Positions 1-6,923 are shown, counted from the first letter of the stretch. The stretch: 16,416 bases of DNA from an uncultured Clostridia bacterium (GCA_934183045.1 CAKPRW010000027.1:1-16416); one strand, 5' to 3'. Translations and numbers: made by a program. Notes: a model not told the origin generated them from the letters alone.

Positions 1-650
1 TCTATTGCATCACGTGTAGTACCTGCTATATTACTTACTATTGCTCTATTTTCTCCTAATATATTATTTATTAATGATGATTTTCCTACATTAGGTTTTC
101 CTATAACAGCTACTTTTATAATATCTTCGTCGTCTTCATTATCAACTTTTTCAGGGAAACTTTCATATATTTTGTCTAATACATCACCTATTCCTATTGC
201 ATTTGTTGCAGAAATTGGATATGGGTCACCTATACCTAAATTATAAAATTCATAAATTTCCTGTCTATCTTTTTCAAAATTATCTGCTTTATTACATACT
301 AATACAATTGGCTTTTTAGATTTTTTTAACATTAAAGCTATTTCTTTATCAGCAGCTGTAACTCCTTGTCTTACATCAGTTAAAAACAATATTACATCTG
401 CCATAGCTATTGCTAAATTAGCTTGTTCTCTCATTTGTGAAAGAATAATATCTTCTGACTCAGGTTCTATACCTCCTGTGTCTATTAATGTAAAATTTCT
501 TCCTCTCCAATTTGTTTCTGCATATACCCTATCTCTCGTTACACCTGGGGTATCTTCTACTATTGATATTCTACTTCCTGCTAAATAATTAAAAAATGTT
601 GACTTACCAACATTTGGTTTTCCTATTATTGCTACTATTGGTTTTGACAT
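1..650 (-). CDS. der: GTPase Der (EngA), partial, 3' end off the left edge
   Basis: Der is a double-domain GTPase needed for assembly of the 50S ribosomal subunit. Reading leftward from the ATG at 650, the protein begins MSKPIVAIIGKPNVGKST, a typical Der N-terminus with the first P-loop. It then shows the switch segment DTPGVTRD, the G3 motif DTGG, and the G4 motif NKAD near nucleotides 275-285. After an acidic linker the second G domain begins with VAVIGKPNVGKSS near nucleotide 100 and continues to IAGTTRDAI at the window edge. About 216 codons are present, and the rest of domain 2 and the KH-like domain lie outside. An in-frame stop at 666-668 leaves 650 as the only good start. The Shine-Dalgarno sequence AGGAGA (683-688) is unusually far away, with a hairpin in between (separate entry). 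The gene has its own promoter, divergent from the next gene. Confidence 0.96.
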   Translation of the reverse strand, partial: MSKPIVAIIGKPNVGKSTFFNYLAGSRISIVEDTPGVTRDRVYAETNWRGRNFTLIDTGGIEPESEDIILSQMREQANLAIAMADVILFLTDVRQGVTAADKEIALMLKKSKKPIVLVCNKADNFEKDRQEIYEFYNLGIGDPYPISATNAIGIGDVLDKIYESFPEKVDNEDDEDIIKVAVIGKPNVGKSSLINNILGENRAIVSNIAGTTRDAI

Positions 651-654
651 ATGG

Positions 655-682
655 TTAATCGGATCTTAATCTTTAGGATTAA
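655..682 (-). promoter_or_regulatory. Hairpin between the Shine-Dalgarno site and start codon of der
   Basis: On the minus strand the sequence TTAATC (677-682) can pair with GATTAA at 666-671 or with a second GATTAA at 655-660. The Shine-Dalgarno sequence AGGAGA (683-688) sits just before it, 32 nt from the ATG. Only if the outer pair forms is the effective spacing reduced, to about 4-5 nt. The repeats are directly visible. The idea that the hairpin brings the ribosome site close to the start, or switches between two states, is inference. Confidence 0.45.
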
Positions 683-718
683 TCTCCTTTCTCCTTTCTT
701 TATTTTTTCGATATATCA

Positions 719-747
719 AGTATACCATTTTTATTTATGAATAACAA
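719..747 (-). promoter_or_regulatory. Sigma-A-type promoter of der
   Basis: On the minus strand there is a -35 element TTGTTA (742-747), a 17-nt spacer and a -10 element TATACT (719-724). The -10 is preceded by TGG, which makes it an extended -10. It lies about 70 nt upstream of the der start and is back to back with the promoter of the plus-strand unit, with about 30 bp between the two -35 elements. Confidence 0.7.
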
Positions 748-776
748 GAAAAACTCATACAAAGTTTTTTAGAAAT

Positions 777-805
777 TTGATTCTTATATTCATTTATGGT
801 ATAAT
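777..805 (+). promoter_or_regulatory. Sigma-A-type promoter of the plus-strand secreted-protein unit
   Basis: TTGATT (777-782), a 17-nt spacer and TATAAT (800-805) preceded by TGG form a strong extended -10 promoter. The predicted transcription start is near 812, giving a leader of about 20 nt before the ATG at 833. No hairpin or operator-like repeat is evident around it. Confidence 0.8.
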
Positions 806-832
806 TTACATATAGGATAGGAGGCGATTTTT

Positions 833-1585
833 ATGAATGAAGCTGCCAAAAAATTTAGAAAAAGATTAGCGATTGTTGGTTCTGCTGCTTTCTTAGCAAC
901 AGGAGGTACTATTGCATATAATGCTATCCAACATGATCGTTCTAATGATTATAATAAAGAATTTGATGTTAGTTCCTATAATAAGGATTTACAATATTTT
1001 GATAAAGGCGATTTGTATTCTGCCTATTGTTATATATCAGAACAATTAGAAGATTCTGATAATTTGGATAATGAAAAAATTTTAGAAATTAGTAATATGT
1101 ATAAAAAACTTCGTGCTAGTATAAGTTATATTGACGCAAAAAACACAACTGAAACAGAGGTCTATTCAGTTCTCGATGAATTACCTAACATGGATGGTTT
1201 ATATGATAGCATGTCAGAAAAACTCGTAGACTTAGTTTCTAAAAAATCTTTATTGTTGATTCCTAGTAATTTAGAACAACATCAAAAACTATCTATCATC
1301 GAGCAATATATAACAAATACTGGTGAAACACCTTTAGAAGAAATAAATATTGCACAAATAAATGGTGAAAATAAATATTATGTTTCATCAGACGATAATG
1401 AATTACTTTTCAAAATGACTTTATCTAAAGATGGTGATGACTCTTCAGTTTTATTTTCATTTGATGATAATTTACAAAATGTTAGTATTAAAGAATTATC
1501 AAAAAAATCTATATCAGTAACTGAAAATGATAAAACTATACCTAATCTTAATACTAAAGAATTAGTAGAAGACAATGAAAGGTAA
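833..1585 (+). CDS. Membrane-anchored extracellular protein of unknown function
   Basis: I do not recognise this 250-residue protein. A short basic N-terminus (KKFRKR) is followed by one hydrophobic segment at about residues 12-31. The rest is hydrophilic, rich in Asp, Glu, Asn and Ser, and should lie outside the cell as an N-terminally anchored domain. Residues 45-130 look helical, while 150-225 read as alternating beta strands. No catalytic motif, cysteine pair or cell-wall sorting signal stands out. The start is secure, with AGGAGG at 819-824 placed 8 nt before the ATG and a strong promoter just upstream. The next gene starts 38 nt after its stop, so the two are probably co-transcribed and may act together at the cell surface. 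Confidence 0.8.
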   Translation: MNEAAKKFRKRLAIVGSAAFLATGGTIAYNAIQHDRSNDYNKEFDVSSYNKDLQYFDKGDLYSAYCYISEQLEDSDNLDNEKILEISNMYKKLRASISYIDAKNTTETEVYSVLDELPNMDGLYDSMSEKLVDLVSKKSLLLIPSNLEQHQKLSIIEQYITNTGETPLEEINIAQINGENKYYVSSDDNELLFKMTLSKDGDDSSVLFSFDDNLQNVSIKELSKKSISVTENDKTIPNLNTKELVEDNER

Positions 1586-1623
1586 TAAACTTTTACTACT
1601 GTCTTTTATGCGAGGTGATACTT

Positions 1624-2568
1624 ATGAAAACTATTAAAAAACTTTTGTTAATTACTTTAGTAGCCTTTGCTACAATTATTATATTGATTACACCATCAGT
1701 ACATGCTGTTACAATTTCTACACAGCTTAAATATAATAAAAGAGTACTATCTAATTCTTCTTATAACACCCCTGGTCTTAATAGCGATTATATTCCTCAA
1801 GGGTTATGCAGAATTTCTTATAAACAAAAAACATATAGATTAATTACAGCATATGATCATTATAAAAAATTAAACTCACGTATATATATAATTAGCTCAT
1901 CTGGTAAATTATTAAAAACTGTTACCATATCCAATTCTCCAGGCGGACATTGTGGTGGGATTGCAGAATATGGAGATAATATATGGATAGCTTCTACTAA
2001 AATAATGTATATAATTTCAAAAGCCCAACTATTTGCAGCAAAAAATAATGAAGCAATTAGACCTATTAAACTTATTGAAAACAAACAAATTTATGGAACT
2101 AAATCTAAATATTTATCTTTTTGTACAAGTTATAATGGTATATTATGGGTAGGATATTTTTCTAAAAAAGAATCTTCTTATATGTATGGTTTTACCTGTG
2201 AAATACATGGTGATGATTATAAATTGAAAAAAGTTGCTCGTGTAAAACTTCCAAAAAAGGTACAAGGTGTATCATTTGTAACTGATAACATTATGGCACT
2301 TTCAGTTTCATATGGAGTATTTCCATCTAAGATTTATATAGCTAAATTAAAAAAATCTTCTAGTTCAACACAAAATTATAGTAAATATACATTAAAAATG
2401 AAATCAAGTTATACTGTACCTGCTGGTTCCGAACAAATATACTTTACAGGTAATAAAAATTTATATATCTTATTTGAATCAGGCGCTAAATGTTTTATGT
2501 TTAAATATGCAAATATATTAATACCCGGAATTTGGACAGAAGATAGAGTTGTATTATTAGATTTATAA
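1624..2568 (+). CDS. Secreted protein, putative beta-propeller, function unknown
   Basis: This is a 314-residue exported protein. MKTIKKLLL, a hydrophobic core to about residue 24, and SVHA followed by V form a classical signal peptide cleaved near residue 28. The mature part repeats a blade-like pattern: an aromatic or Gly turn followed by short strands, such as SRIYIISSSGKLLKTVTI, GGIAEYGDNIWIAS and NGILWVGYF. The opening YIPQGLC and the HCGGIA segment recall secreted beta-propeller proteins of Gram-positive bacteria, but I cannot assign a substrate. I chose the ATG at 1624 because AGGTG (1613-1617) is spaced 6 nt from it; a GTG at 1615 in the same frame overlaps that site. It is the second gene of the unit starting at 833, and a strong terminator follows the stop. 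Confidence 0.8.
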   Translation: MKTIKKLLLITLVAFATIIILITPSVHAVTISTQLKYNKRVLSNSSYNTPGLNSDYIPQGLCRISYKQKTYRLITAYDHYKKLNSRIYIISSSGKLLKTVTISNSPGGHCGGIAEYGDNIWIASTKIMYIISKAQLFAAKNNEAIRPIKLIENKQIYGTKSKYLSFCTSYNGILWVGYFSKKESSYMYGFTCEIHGDDYKLKKVARVKLPKKVQGVSFVTDNIMALSVSYGVFPSKIYIAKLKKSSSSTQNYSKYTLKMKSSYTVPAGSEQIYFTGNKNLYILFESGAKCFMFKYANILIPGIWTEDRVVLLDL

Positions 2569-2574
2569 TATATG

Positions 2575-2609
2575 AAAAAACACTACAAATTAATATTGTA
2601 GTGTTTTTT
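2575..2609. terminator. Bidirectional terminator between converging genes
   Basis: Six A, CACTACAA, a 7-nt loop, TTGTAGTG and six T form a perfect 8-bp core stem (2581-2588 with 2596-2603) flanked by an A-run and a T-run. It can therefore terminate the plus-strand secreted-protein unit and also pyk, whose stop codon is at 2626-2628. Confidence 0.9.
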
Positions 2610-2625
2610 ATACTCTATTTAAGTT

Positions 2626-4062
2626 CTATATTTTTGCTATTCCACCAATGATTTTGCTTTCTTCAGCTGCATCTAACATTTTTGATCCACCAGAAATAAC
2701 AACCATATCTCCTTTTTCTAGAATTTCTTTTTGTTTTAATTTTTCAATACCTTTTTCAATTGTTTTATTGATTGTTTCTTGTTTTTCAATATAAATTGGT
2801 GTTACATTCCAAACAATTGCTAATTGATTATATGTTCTTTTATTATCTGTAATTGCTAGTATTGGGCAACCTGCTCCTAATCCAGCTAATCTTCTTGCAG
2901 AATCTCCTGTATTTGTATAACATACAATTGCATCTGCATCCATATTCATAGCCATAACACATGTTGAATATGCTATTTTTATTTCTATATCAGATAAATC
3001 TCTATTTGTATTTTTTCTGAATTTTTTCCAGTAATCTATATCATTTTCTACTCTATTAGCTATTTTTACCATTGTTTCAACACATTCTACTGGATAATCT
3101 CCCATTGCACATTCTCCAGATAACATTATTGCACTAGTTCTGTCATAAATTGCATTTGCTACGTCACTTGCTTCTGCTCTTGTTGGTAATGGATTATGAG
3201 TCATTGATTCAAGCATTTGTGTAGCTGTTATTGCTGGTTTATTTGCTTTGTTTGATAATTTTATGAATCTTTTTTGCATAACTGGTGGTTCTGTAAAGTC
3301 TGTTTCAGTTGCCATATCTCCACGAGCAATCATTTGAACATCTGCTGTGTCTACGATTTCTTCCATGTTTTCTAGACCTTCAACGTTTTCTACTTTAGTA
3401 ATAATTTTTATATCTTTTCCACCATTTTCATCTAATACTTTTCTTACTTGGTCAATGTCATCTTTGTTTCTTGTGAATGACATTGCAACATAATCATAAT
3501 TATGTTCACATGCTGTTTTTAAGTCTGCTATATCTTTTTCTTTTAAAGCTGGTAATCTTACTGGTGTTCCTGGTAAGTTGATAGTTTTTCTACTTCCTAG
3601 ACCATTTCCGTGTACTACTGTACATACGATGTCTTTTCCGTCGATTTCATCAACAACTAATTCTATTGCACCATCATCGATTAATACTTTAGCTCCAACT
3701 TTTATATCTTTATATAAGTTTTTGTAAGATACTGATACTTTGTCTTTATCTCCTACAATATCTTCATTAACTAAAGTGAATTTTTGTCCATCTTCTAAAA
3801 CTATTTTTTCATTTTTTCCTGTTACTAACATTCCTGTTCTAATTTCTGGTCCTTGCATATCTAATAATAATGATACTGGGATATCTAATTCTTCTCTTAA
3901 TTTAAGAATTGTTTCTGTTTTTTCAGCTTGTTCATCCCAACTTCCATGAGAATAGTTTATTCTTGTAACATTTAATCCTGCATTAAATAATTCTTCTAAT
4001 TTATTTTCACTTGCAGGTCCTATTGTTCCTACTATTTTAGTTTTTCTCAAATCTTTTTTCAT
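2626..4062 (-). CDS. pyk: Pyruvate kinase
   Basis: Pyruvate kinase converts phosphoenolpyruvate and ADP to pyruvate and ATP in the last step of glycolysis, in the cytosol. The 478-residue length matches the compact form without the C-terminal PEP-utiliser-like extension of Bacillus. Visible landmarks are KTKIVGTIGPAS (7-18), RINYSHGS (34-41), the ADP/metal segment DMQGPEIRT (68-76), the catalytic Lys223 in TKVENVEG with metal ligands Glu225 and Asp249, ITATQMLESM (278-287) and PTRAEASDVANAIYD. The active-site segment reads ARGDMATETDF rather than the usual ARGDLGVEI, and LSGECA replaces LSGETA, so it is a somewhat divergent member. The start is supported by GGGAGGA upstream. A single-gene unit is likely: its own promoter, a 179-nt upstream gap and a terminator behind it. 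Confidence 0.95.
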   Translation of the reverse strand: MKKDLRKTKIVGTIGPASENKLEELFNAGLNVTRINYSHGSWDEQAEKTETILKLREELDIPVSLLLDMQGPEIRTGMLVTGKNEKIVLEDGQKFTLVNEDIVGDKDKVSVSYKNLYKDIKVGAKVLIDDGAIELVVDEIDGKDIVCTVVHGNGLGSRKTINLPGTPVRLPALKEKDIADLKTACEHNYDYVAMSFTRNKDDIDQVRKVLDENGGKDIKIITKVENVEGLENMEEIVDTADVQMIARGDMATETDFTEPPVMQKRFIKLSNKANKPAITATQMLESMTHNPLPTRAEASDVANAIYDRTSAIMLSGECAMGDYPVECVETMVKIANRVENDIDYWKKFRKNTNRDLSDIEIKIAYSTCVMAMNMDADAIVCYTNTGDSARRLAGLGAGCPILAITDNKRTYNQLAIVWNVTPIYIEKQETINKTIEKGIEKLKQKEILEKGDMVVISGGSKMLDAAEESKIIGGIAKI

Positions 4063-4094
4063 TTACAATTCCTCCCTTTTTCAAACCAATTTTT

Positions 4095-4124
4095 ATTATA
4101 TCATATTATATTTACAAAATTCAA
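4095..4124 (-). promoter_or_regulatory. Sigma-A-type promoter of pyk
   Basis: On the minus strand TTGAAT (4119-4124) lies 18 nt before TATAAT (4095-4100), and the -10 is preceded by TGA, giving an extended -10. The predicted start is near 4088, about 26 nt before the pyk ATG. Confidence 0.7.
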
Positions 4125-4140
4125 CTTTTTTTACAAATTT

Positions 4141-4147
4141 TGTCGAA
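4141..4147 (+). promoter_or_regulatory. Candidate Spo0A box upstream of pyk
   Basis: TGTCGAA, within TTTTGTCGAAAA, matches the core 0A box bound by phosphorylated Spo0A. It lies 16 nt upstream of the pyk -35 element, at about -55 from the predicted start. That is nearly the position and the same orientation as the box upstream of spoIIA. The match is visible; binding and its effect are inference. Confidence 0.5.
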
Positions 4148-4197
4148 AATTTATTATTATTTTTAATATTTATATATATTCTGTAAATAACACAAAC

Positions 4198-4232
4198 TTA
4201 GAGACACTAAAATATATTACTTGTGCCTCTAA
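4198..4232 (-). terminator. Weak candidate terminator behind spoIIQ
   Basis: TTAGAG at 4198-4203 pairs with CTCTAA at 4227-4232. An inner CAC (4205-4207) pairs with GTG (4223-4225) across one mismatch. The hairpin starts 9 nt past the spoIIQ stop, but the minus-strand tail is only moderately T-rich, so termination may be inefficient. Confidence 0.35.
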
Positions 4233-4241
4233 TTTTATATT

Positions 4242-5084
4242 TTATTTTATATAAACACTTGGATCTACTTGTATAGAATCTTTTAATATTTCAAAATGTA
4301 AATGTGGTTCATCTGCACTTTCGAATACAGCTGTATTACCTACTGTTCCTATACTTTGTCCTTTTTCTACTTTCTCACCTTCAACAACAAACTCAGAAGT
4401 TAAAAGATTGGCATATACTGTTTGAAATCCATTATCATGTTCGATAACTATTGTAAGGCCATATCTTGGATCATTTTTTATAGATTTTACTGTTCCCGCT
4501 TCTGATGCTTTTACTACTGTAGTTTTGTCAGCTTTTATATCTATTCCTACATGAGTTGTCCATTCTTTTAAAGTTTCTGAATAAATAAGATTGTCTTTTG
4601 CATATTCTCTTATAATTTCCCCCTCAACAGGTTTTTGAAATTCTTGTTCTTTTTTGTTCTCTTTATCTGCATTAGAATTTGTTTGAGTTGTATTTGTCTT
4701 TGTAGTATTTTTCGTAGTGTTTGTTGTTGTATTTTTATTTGTATCACTGCTTATGTTTTTATTTGTGTTTTTTGTAGTATTTAAAGTAGTATTATTTGTA
4801 GTGTTATTTGAAATTTCATTTTTAGATTCTTCTACTGACTTTCCAATTTCTGTACTTGCACTTTCTGTATCATTTGTTGTTAATGTATTTTCGTTATTGT
4901 CCCCTGCAATTTTAGCCATTTGTTCTAGTGTCATAGTTCCATCTTTTACATCATCACTCAGGCTTTTACTATACATTAATAATGCTACAACAATAATAGC
5001 TAATATAAGAACTCCTATACCACTATACATTATTATTTTATCACTTATTGATTTACCCTGTTTTTTTCTTGAATCTCTTCTCAT
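4242..5084 (-). CDS. spoIIQ: SpoIIQ-like M23 (LytM-domain) sporulation protein
   Basis: SpoIIQ is a forespore membrane protein whose LytM domain meets SpoIIIAH of the mother cell to form the engulfment channel. This 280-residue protein has a basic N-terminus, one membrane segment (17-38), an Asn/Thr-rich linker (93-137) and a C-terminal M23 domain (151-280). The HxxxD motif (His178, Asp182) and the HxH motif (His261, His263) are present, so zinc ligands appear conserved, unlike Bacillus SpoIIQ. The position of the catalytic His in active LytM enzymes reads YANL, with Asn225. I chose the ATG at 5084 because GGAGGAGG stands just before it and a candidate sigma-F promoter lies at 5115-5142, which would fall inside a longer reading starting at 5144. 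It follows spoIID, a common clostridial pairing. A generic M23 peptidase is the alternative. Confidence 0.88.
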   Translation of the reverse strand: MRRDSRKKQGKSISDKIIMYSGIGVLILAIIVVALLMYSKSLSDDVKDGTMTLEQMAKIAGDNNENTLTTNDTESASTEIGKSVEESKNEISNNTTNNTTLNTTKNTNKNISSDTNKNTTTNTTKNTTKTNTTQTNSNADKENKKEQEFQKPVEGEIIREYAKDNLIYSETLKEWTTHVGIDIKADKTTVVKASEAGTVKSIKNDPRYGLTIVIEHDNGFQTVYANLLTSEFVVEGEKVEKGQSIGTVGNTAVFESADEPHLHFEILKDSIQVDPSVYIK

Positions 5085-5114
5085 ATAATCCTCCTCCAAC
5101 ATTTTATTACTAGA

Positions 5115-5142
5115 AGTATTTCCTATTTTTAGAAGATTATAC
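5115..5142 (-). promoter_or_regulatory. Candidate sigma-F promoter of spoIIQ
   Basis: On the minus strand GTATA (5138-5142), a 14-nt spacer and GGAAATACT (5115-5123) match the forespore sigma-F pattern GYATA and GGnnAnAnT. The predicted start is near 5107, about 23 nt before the chosen ATG. spoIIQ is a known sigma-F target in other spore formers, which supports the call. The spacer is one base shorter than the usual 15. Confidence 0.6.
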
Positions 5143-5144
5143 AT

Positions 5145-6164
5145 TTATAAAGAATTTATATCTTTTATTTCTACTCCTATATAGAAATGTTTAATAATTT
5201 CTTCATAATTACTTCCTTGTTTTGCCATTGTATCTGCTCCTGTTTGGCTCATCCCCACACCATGTCCATATCCTTTAACAGAAAATTTTATATTTGACCC
5301 TTCTTTTTTTATTTCGAAGTTTGTTGATTTTAAAGATAACAATGTTCTAGTTTCAACTCCAGATAATTGATGATTTCCAAATTTAACAGTCTTTACTCTG
5401 CCACTATCTGTATATTCTAAAATTTTAATATCTTCGTTGTTACTAAAATCTATTTGTATATCTGCATACTTTTCTTTTAATTTATTTAATAACTCATCTT
5501 GTGTTAATGCAACTTCAGAACTGTATTGAGTATATCCTTCTTCACCATTTGTTTGTACTACTTGTAAATACGGAAGATCTGACCCTCCCCATACATTAAC
5601 TGGTAATTCTGTAGTTCCTCCACTATTTGCATGAAAAAATGCATTTATAGGCTTATTGTCATAAGTTATTATTTTTCCTTGAGTTTCATTTACACATTGT
5701 TGTATTTTTTTCCAATTACTTTCTCTTTTATTTTCTTCCCATCTAGCAAATCTATCTTCTTTTGATACCCATGCTTGGCAACAAGAAGATGAATCACATA
5801 TATCAGCATTTTCATGCTTTTTATTTTGAATTTTATAAATAGTATAAGTTCTTGCAACAATTGCTTGTGCTTTTAATGCTTCTAATTCATAATCAGCTGG
5901 CATTTCAGCTGATACAACATGATACAAATACTCGTCTAATGGTACTTCTTCTATTTCATTTGTTTTTTTATGTAACAGTTTTATAGTACCATAATTTTTA
6001 TAGTCATATTTTATATTTTCTTTATTTATATTATTCTGTTCTCCTGTAATATTTTCAATACTATTTTCTTCAACAGATGTTGTAACATCCCTTTTAGTTA
6101 AAATTGCAGGTAAAATAAAGCATATAAAAACAAAAGTAAAAAAATATATAATTGTTTTTTTCAT
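5145..6164 (-). CDS. spoIID: Stage II sporulation protein D (SpoIID), peptidoglycan lytic enzyme
   Basis: SpoIID is a membrane-anchored lytic transglycosylase that, with SpoIIM and SpoIIP, remodels peptidoglycan to drive engulfment of the forespore. The 339-residue protein opens with a membrane anchor (about 4-23). It then shows VVSAEMPA with the likely catalytic Glu87, AQAIVARTYT (100-109), a Cys cluster CDSSSCC (123-129) of the kind that binds zinc in clostridial SpoIID, FFHANSGGTTE (176-186), and the family's closing motif GYGHGVGMSQ (298-307). AGAGGT stands upstream of the ATG at 6164. It starts 29 nt after the sigF stop with no clear promoter between, so it is probably transcribed at least partly with the spoIIA genes. 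SpoIID is normally a mother-cell sigma-E product, so this arrangement is worth noting. Confidence 0.95.
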   Translation of the reverse strand: MKKTIIYFFTFVFICFILPAILTKRDVTTSVEENSIENITGEQNNINKENIKYDYKNYGTIKLLHKKTNEIEEVPLDEYLYHVVSAEMPADYELEALKAQAIVARTYTIYKIQNKKHENADICDSSSCCQAWVSKEDRFARWEENKRESNWKKIQQCVNETQGKIITYDNKPINAFFHANSGGTTELPVNVWGGSDLPYLQVVQTNGEEGYTQYSSEVALTQDELLNKLKEKYADIQIDFSNNEDIKILEYTDSGRVKTVKFGNHQLSGVETRTLLSLKSTNFEIKKEGSNIKFSVKGYGHGVGMSQTGADTMAKQGSNYEEIIKHFYIGVEIKDINSL

Positions 6165-6193
6165 CTTTGACCTCTTTCAACTAGTGTTTTTTG

Positions 6194-6923
6194 TTATGAA
6201 CTTAATTGTAATTTCATATTATTCAATATCTTTCGTTCTATTCTAGATACCTGTACTTGTGTTATTCCAAGTATCTTTGCAACTTGTGATTGTGTTTTTT
6301 GTTTATAAAATCTAAGCATTATGACTTCTTTATCTCTTTTTTCTAATTTACTTATTAACTGCTTTACTGTCAATTTATTTGCAATAATTTCTTCTTCGTC
6401 TTTCCCTGTTGAAATCTGTTCTAACAAACTAATTTTGTTTCCATTCTTTTCATTTACATAATTTGCATTTTCTATTGATTCGACATGCTTTGTTGCTTCT
6501 AATGCTAATGAAATATCTTCTTTGTCTACTTTTAGTTCTTTGGCAATTTCTTCAATTGATATTTCCTTGCCTTTTCTTATTAAATATTCTTTTTGTAATT
6601 CTTTTATCTTCGTTCCTAATTCTTTTATGCTTCTGCTTACTTTTATTGGTCCGTCATCTCGTATAAATCTTTTTATTTCTCCTATCATATATGGTACTGC
6701 ATATGTTGATAATTTAACCTCATAATTTGTGTCAAATCTTTTTATTGATTTAATAAAACCCATACATCCAATTTGATATAAATCTTCTAGTTCATATCCT
6801 CTTCCATTAAATCTCCTTACAATACTCCATATTAATCCATTATTATTTTGAATTAATTTTTCTAATTCATTTTTATCTCCGTAATTGGGCTTTTTTTATA
6901 GCATCTATATCATTTTCGTACAT
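6194..6923 (-). CDS. sigF: Sporulation sigma factor SigF (SpoIIAC), with an apparent +1 frameshift near codon 14
   Basis: Sigma-F is the first forespore-specific sigma factor and is held inactive by SpoIIAB until SpoIIAA releases it. The main frame encodes region 2 (DLYQIGCMGFIKSIKRFD, then STYAVPYMIGEIKRFIRDDG) and the region 4 helix-turn-helix TQSQVAKILGITQVQVSRIE. That frame reaches leftward of its first Met (6763) as GDKNELEKLIQNNNGLIWSI and further, but meets a stop at 6896-6898. The natural start is the ATG at 6923, with GGTGG before it, encoding MYENDIDAIKKAQL, and this frame stops at 6873-6875. Joining the two gives about 242 residues in register with family consensus (KKAQ-x-GDK) if one base within 6881-6884 is skipped. 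The cause may be a sequencing error, a true mutation or recoding. It is the third gene of the spoIIA operon, 14 nt behind spoIIAB. Confidence 0.9.

Noticed and set aside
1615..1623. A GTG start for the secreted propeller-like protein
   Set aside because: It overlaps the Shine-Dalgarno sequence AGGTG, and the ATG at 1624 gives a normal signal peptide.
4717..5088. A 123-codon plus-strand open frame rich in Phe, Val and Leu
   Set aside because: It is the antisense of the Asn/Thr-rich spoIIQ linker and membrane segment. The hydrophobic composition follows from that, and there is no ribosome site.
6196..6240. A possible sigma-E promoter for spoIID at the end of sigF
   Set aside because: AGATATT and ATTACAAT resemble the sigma-E elements, but the spacing of 12 is too short and both elements are imperfect, so I do not list it as a feature.
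6479..6485. A third TGTCGAA heptamer (0A-box-like)
   Set aside because: It is inside the sigF coding sequence (His-Val-Glu-Ser codons), far from any promoter, and is expected by chance.
6194..6763. A short 189-residue SigF starting at the internal Met
   Set aside because: It would lack region 2.1 and part of 2.2, has no ribosome site, and family similarity continues upstream of that Met.
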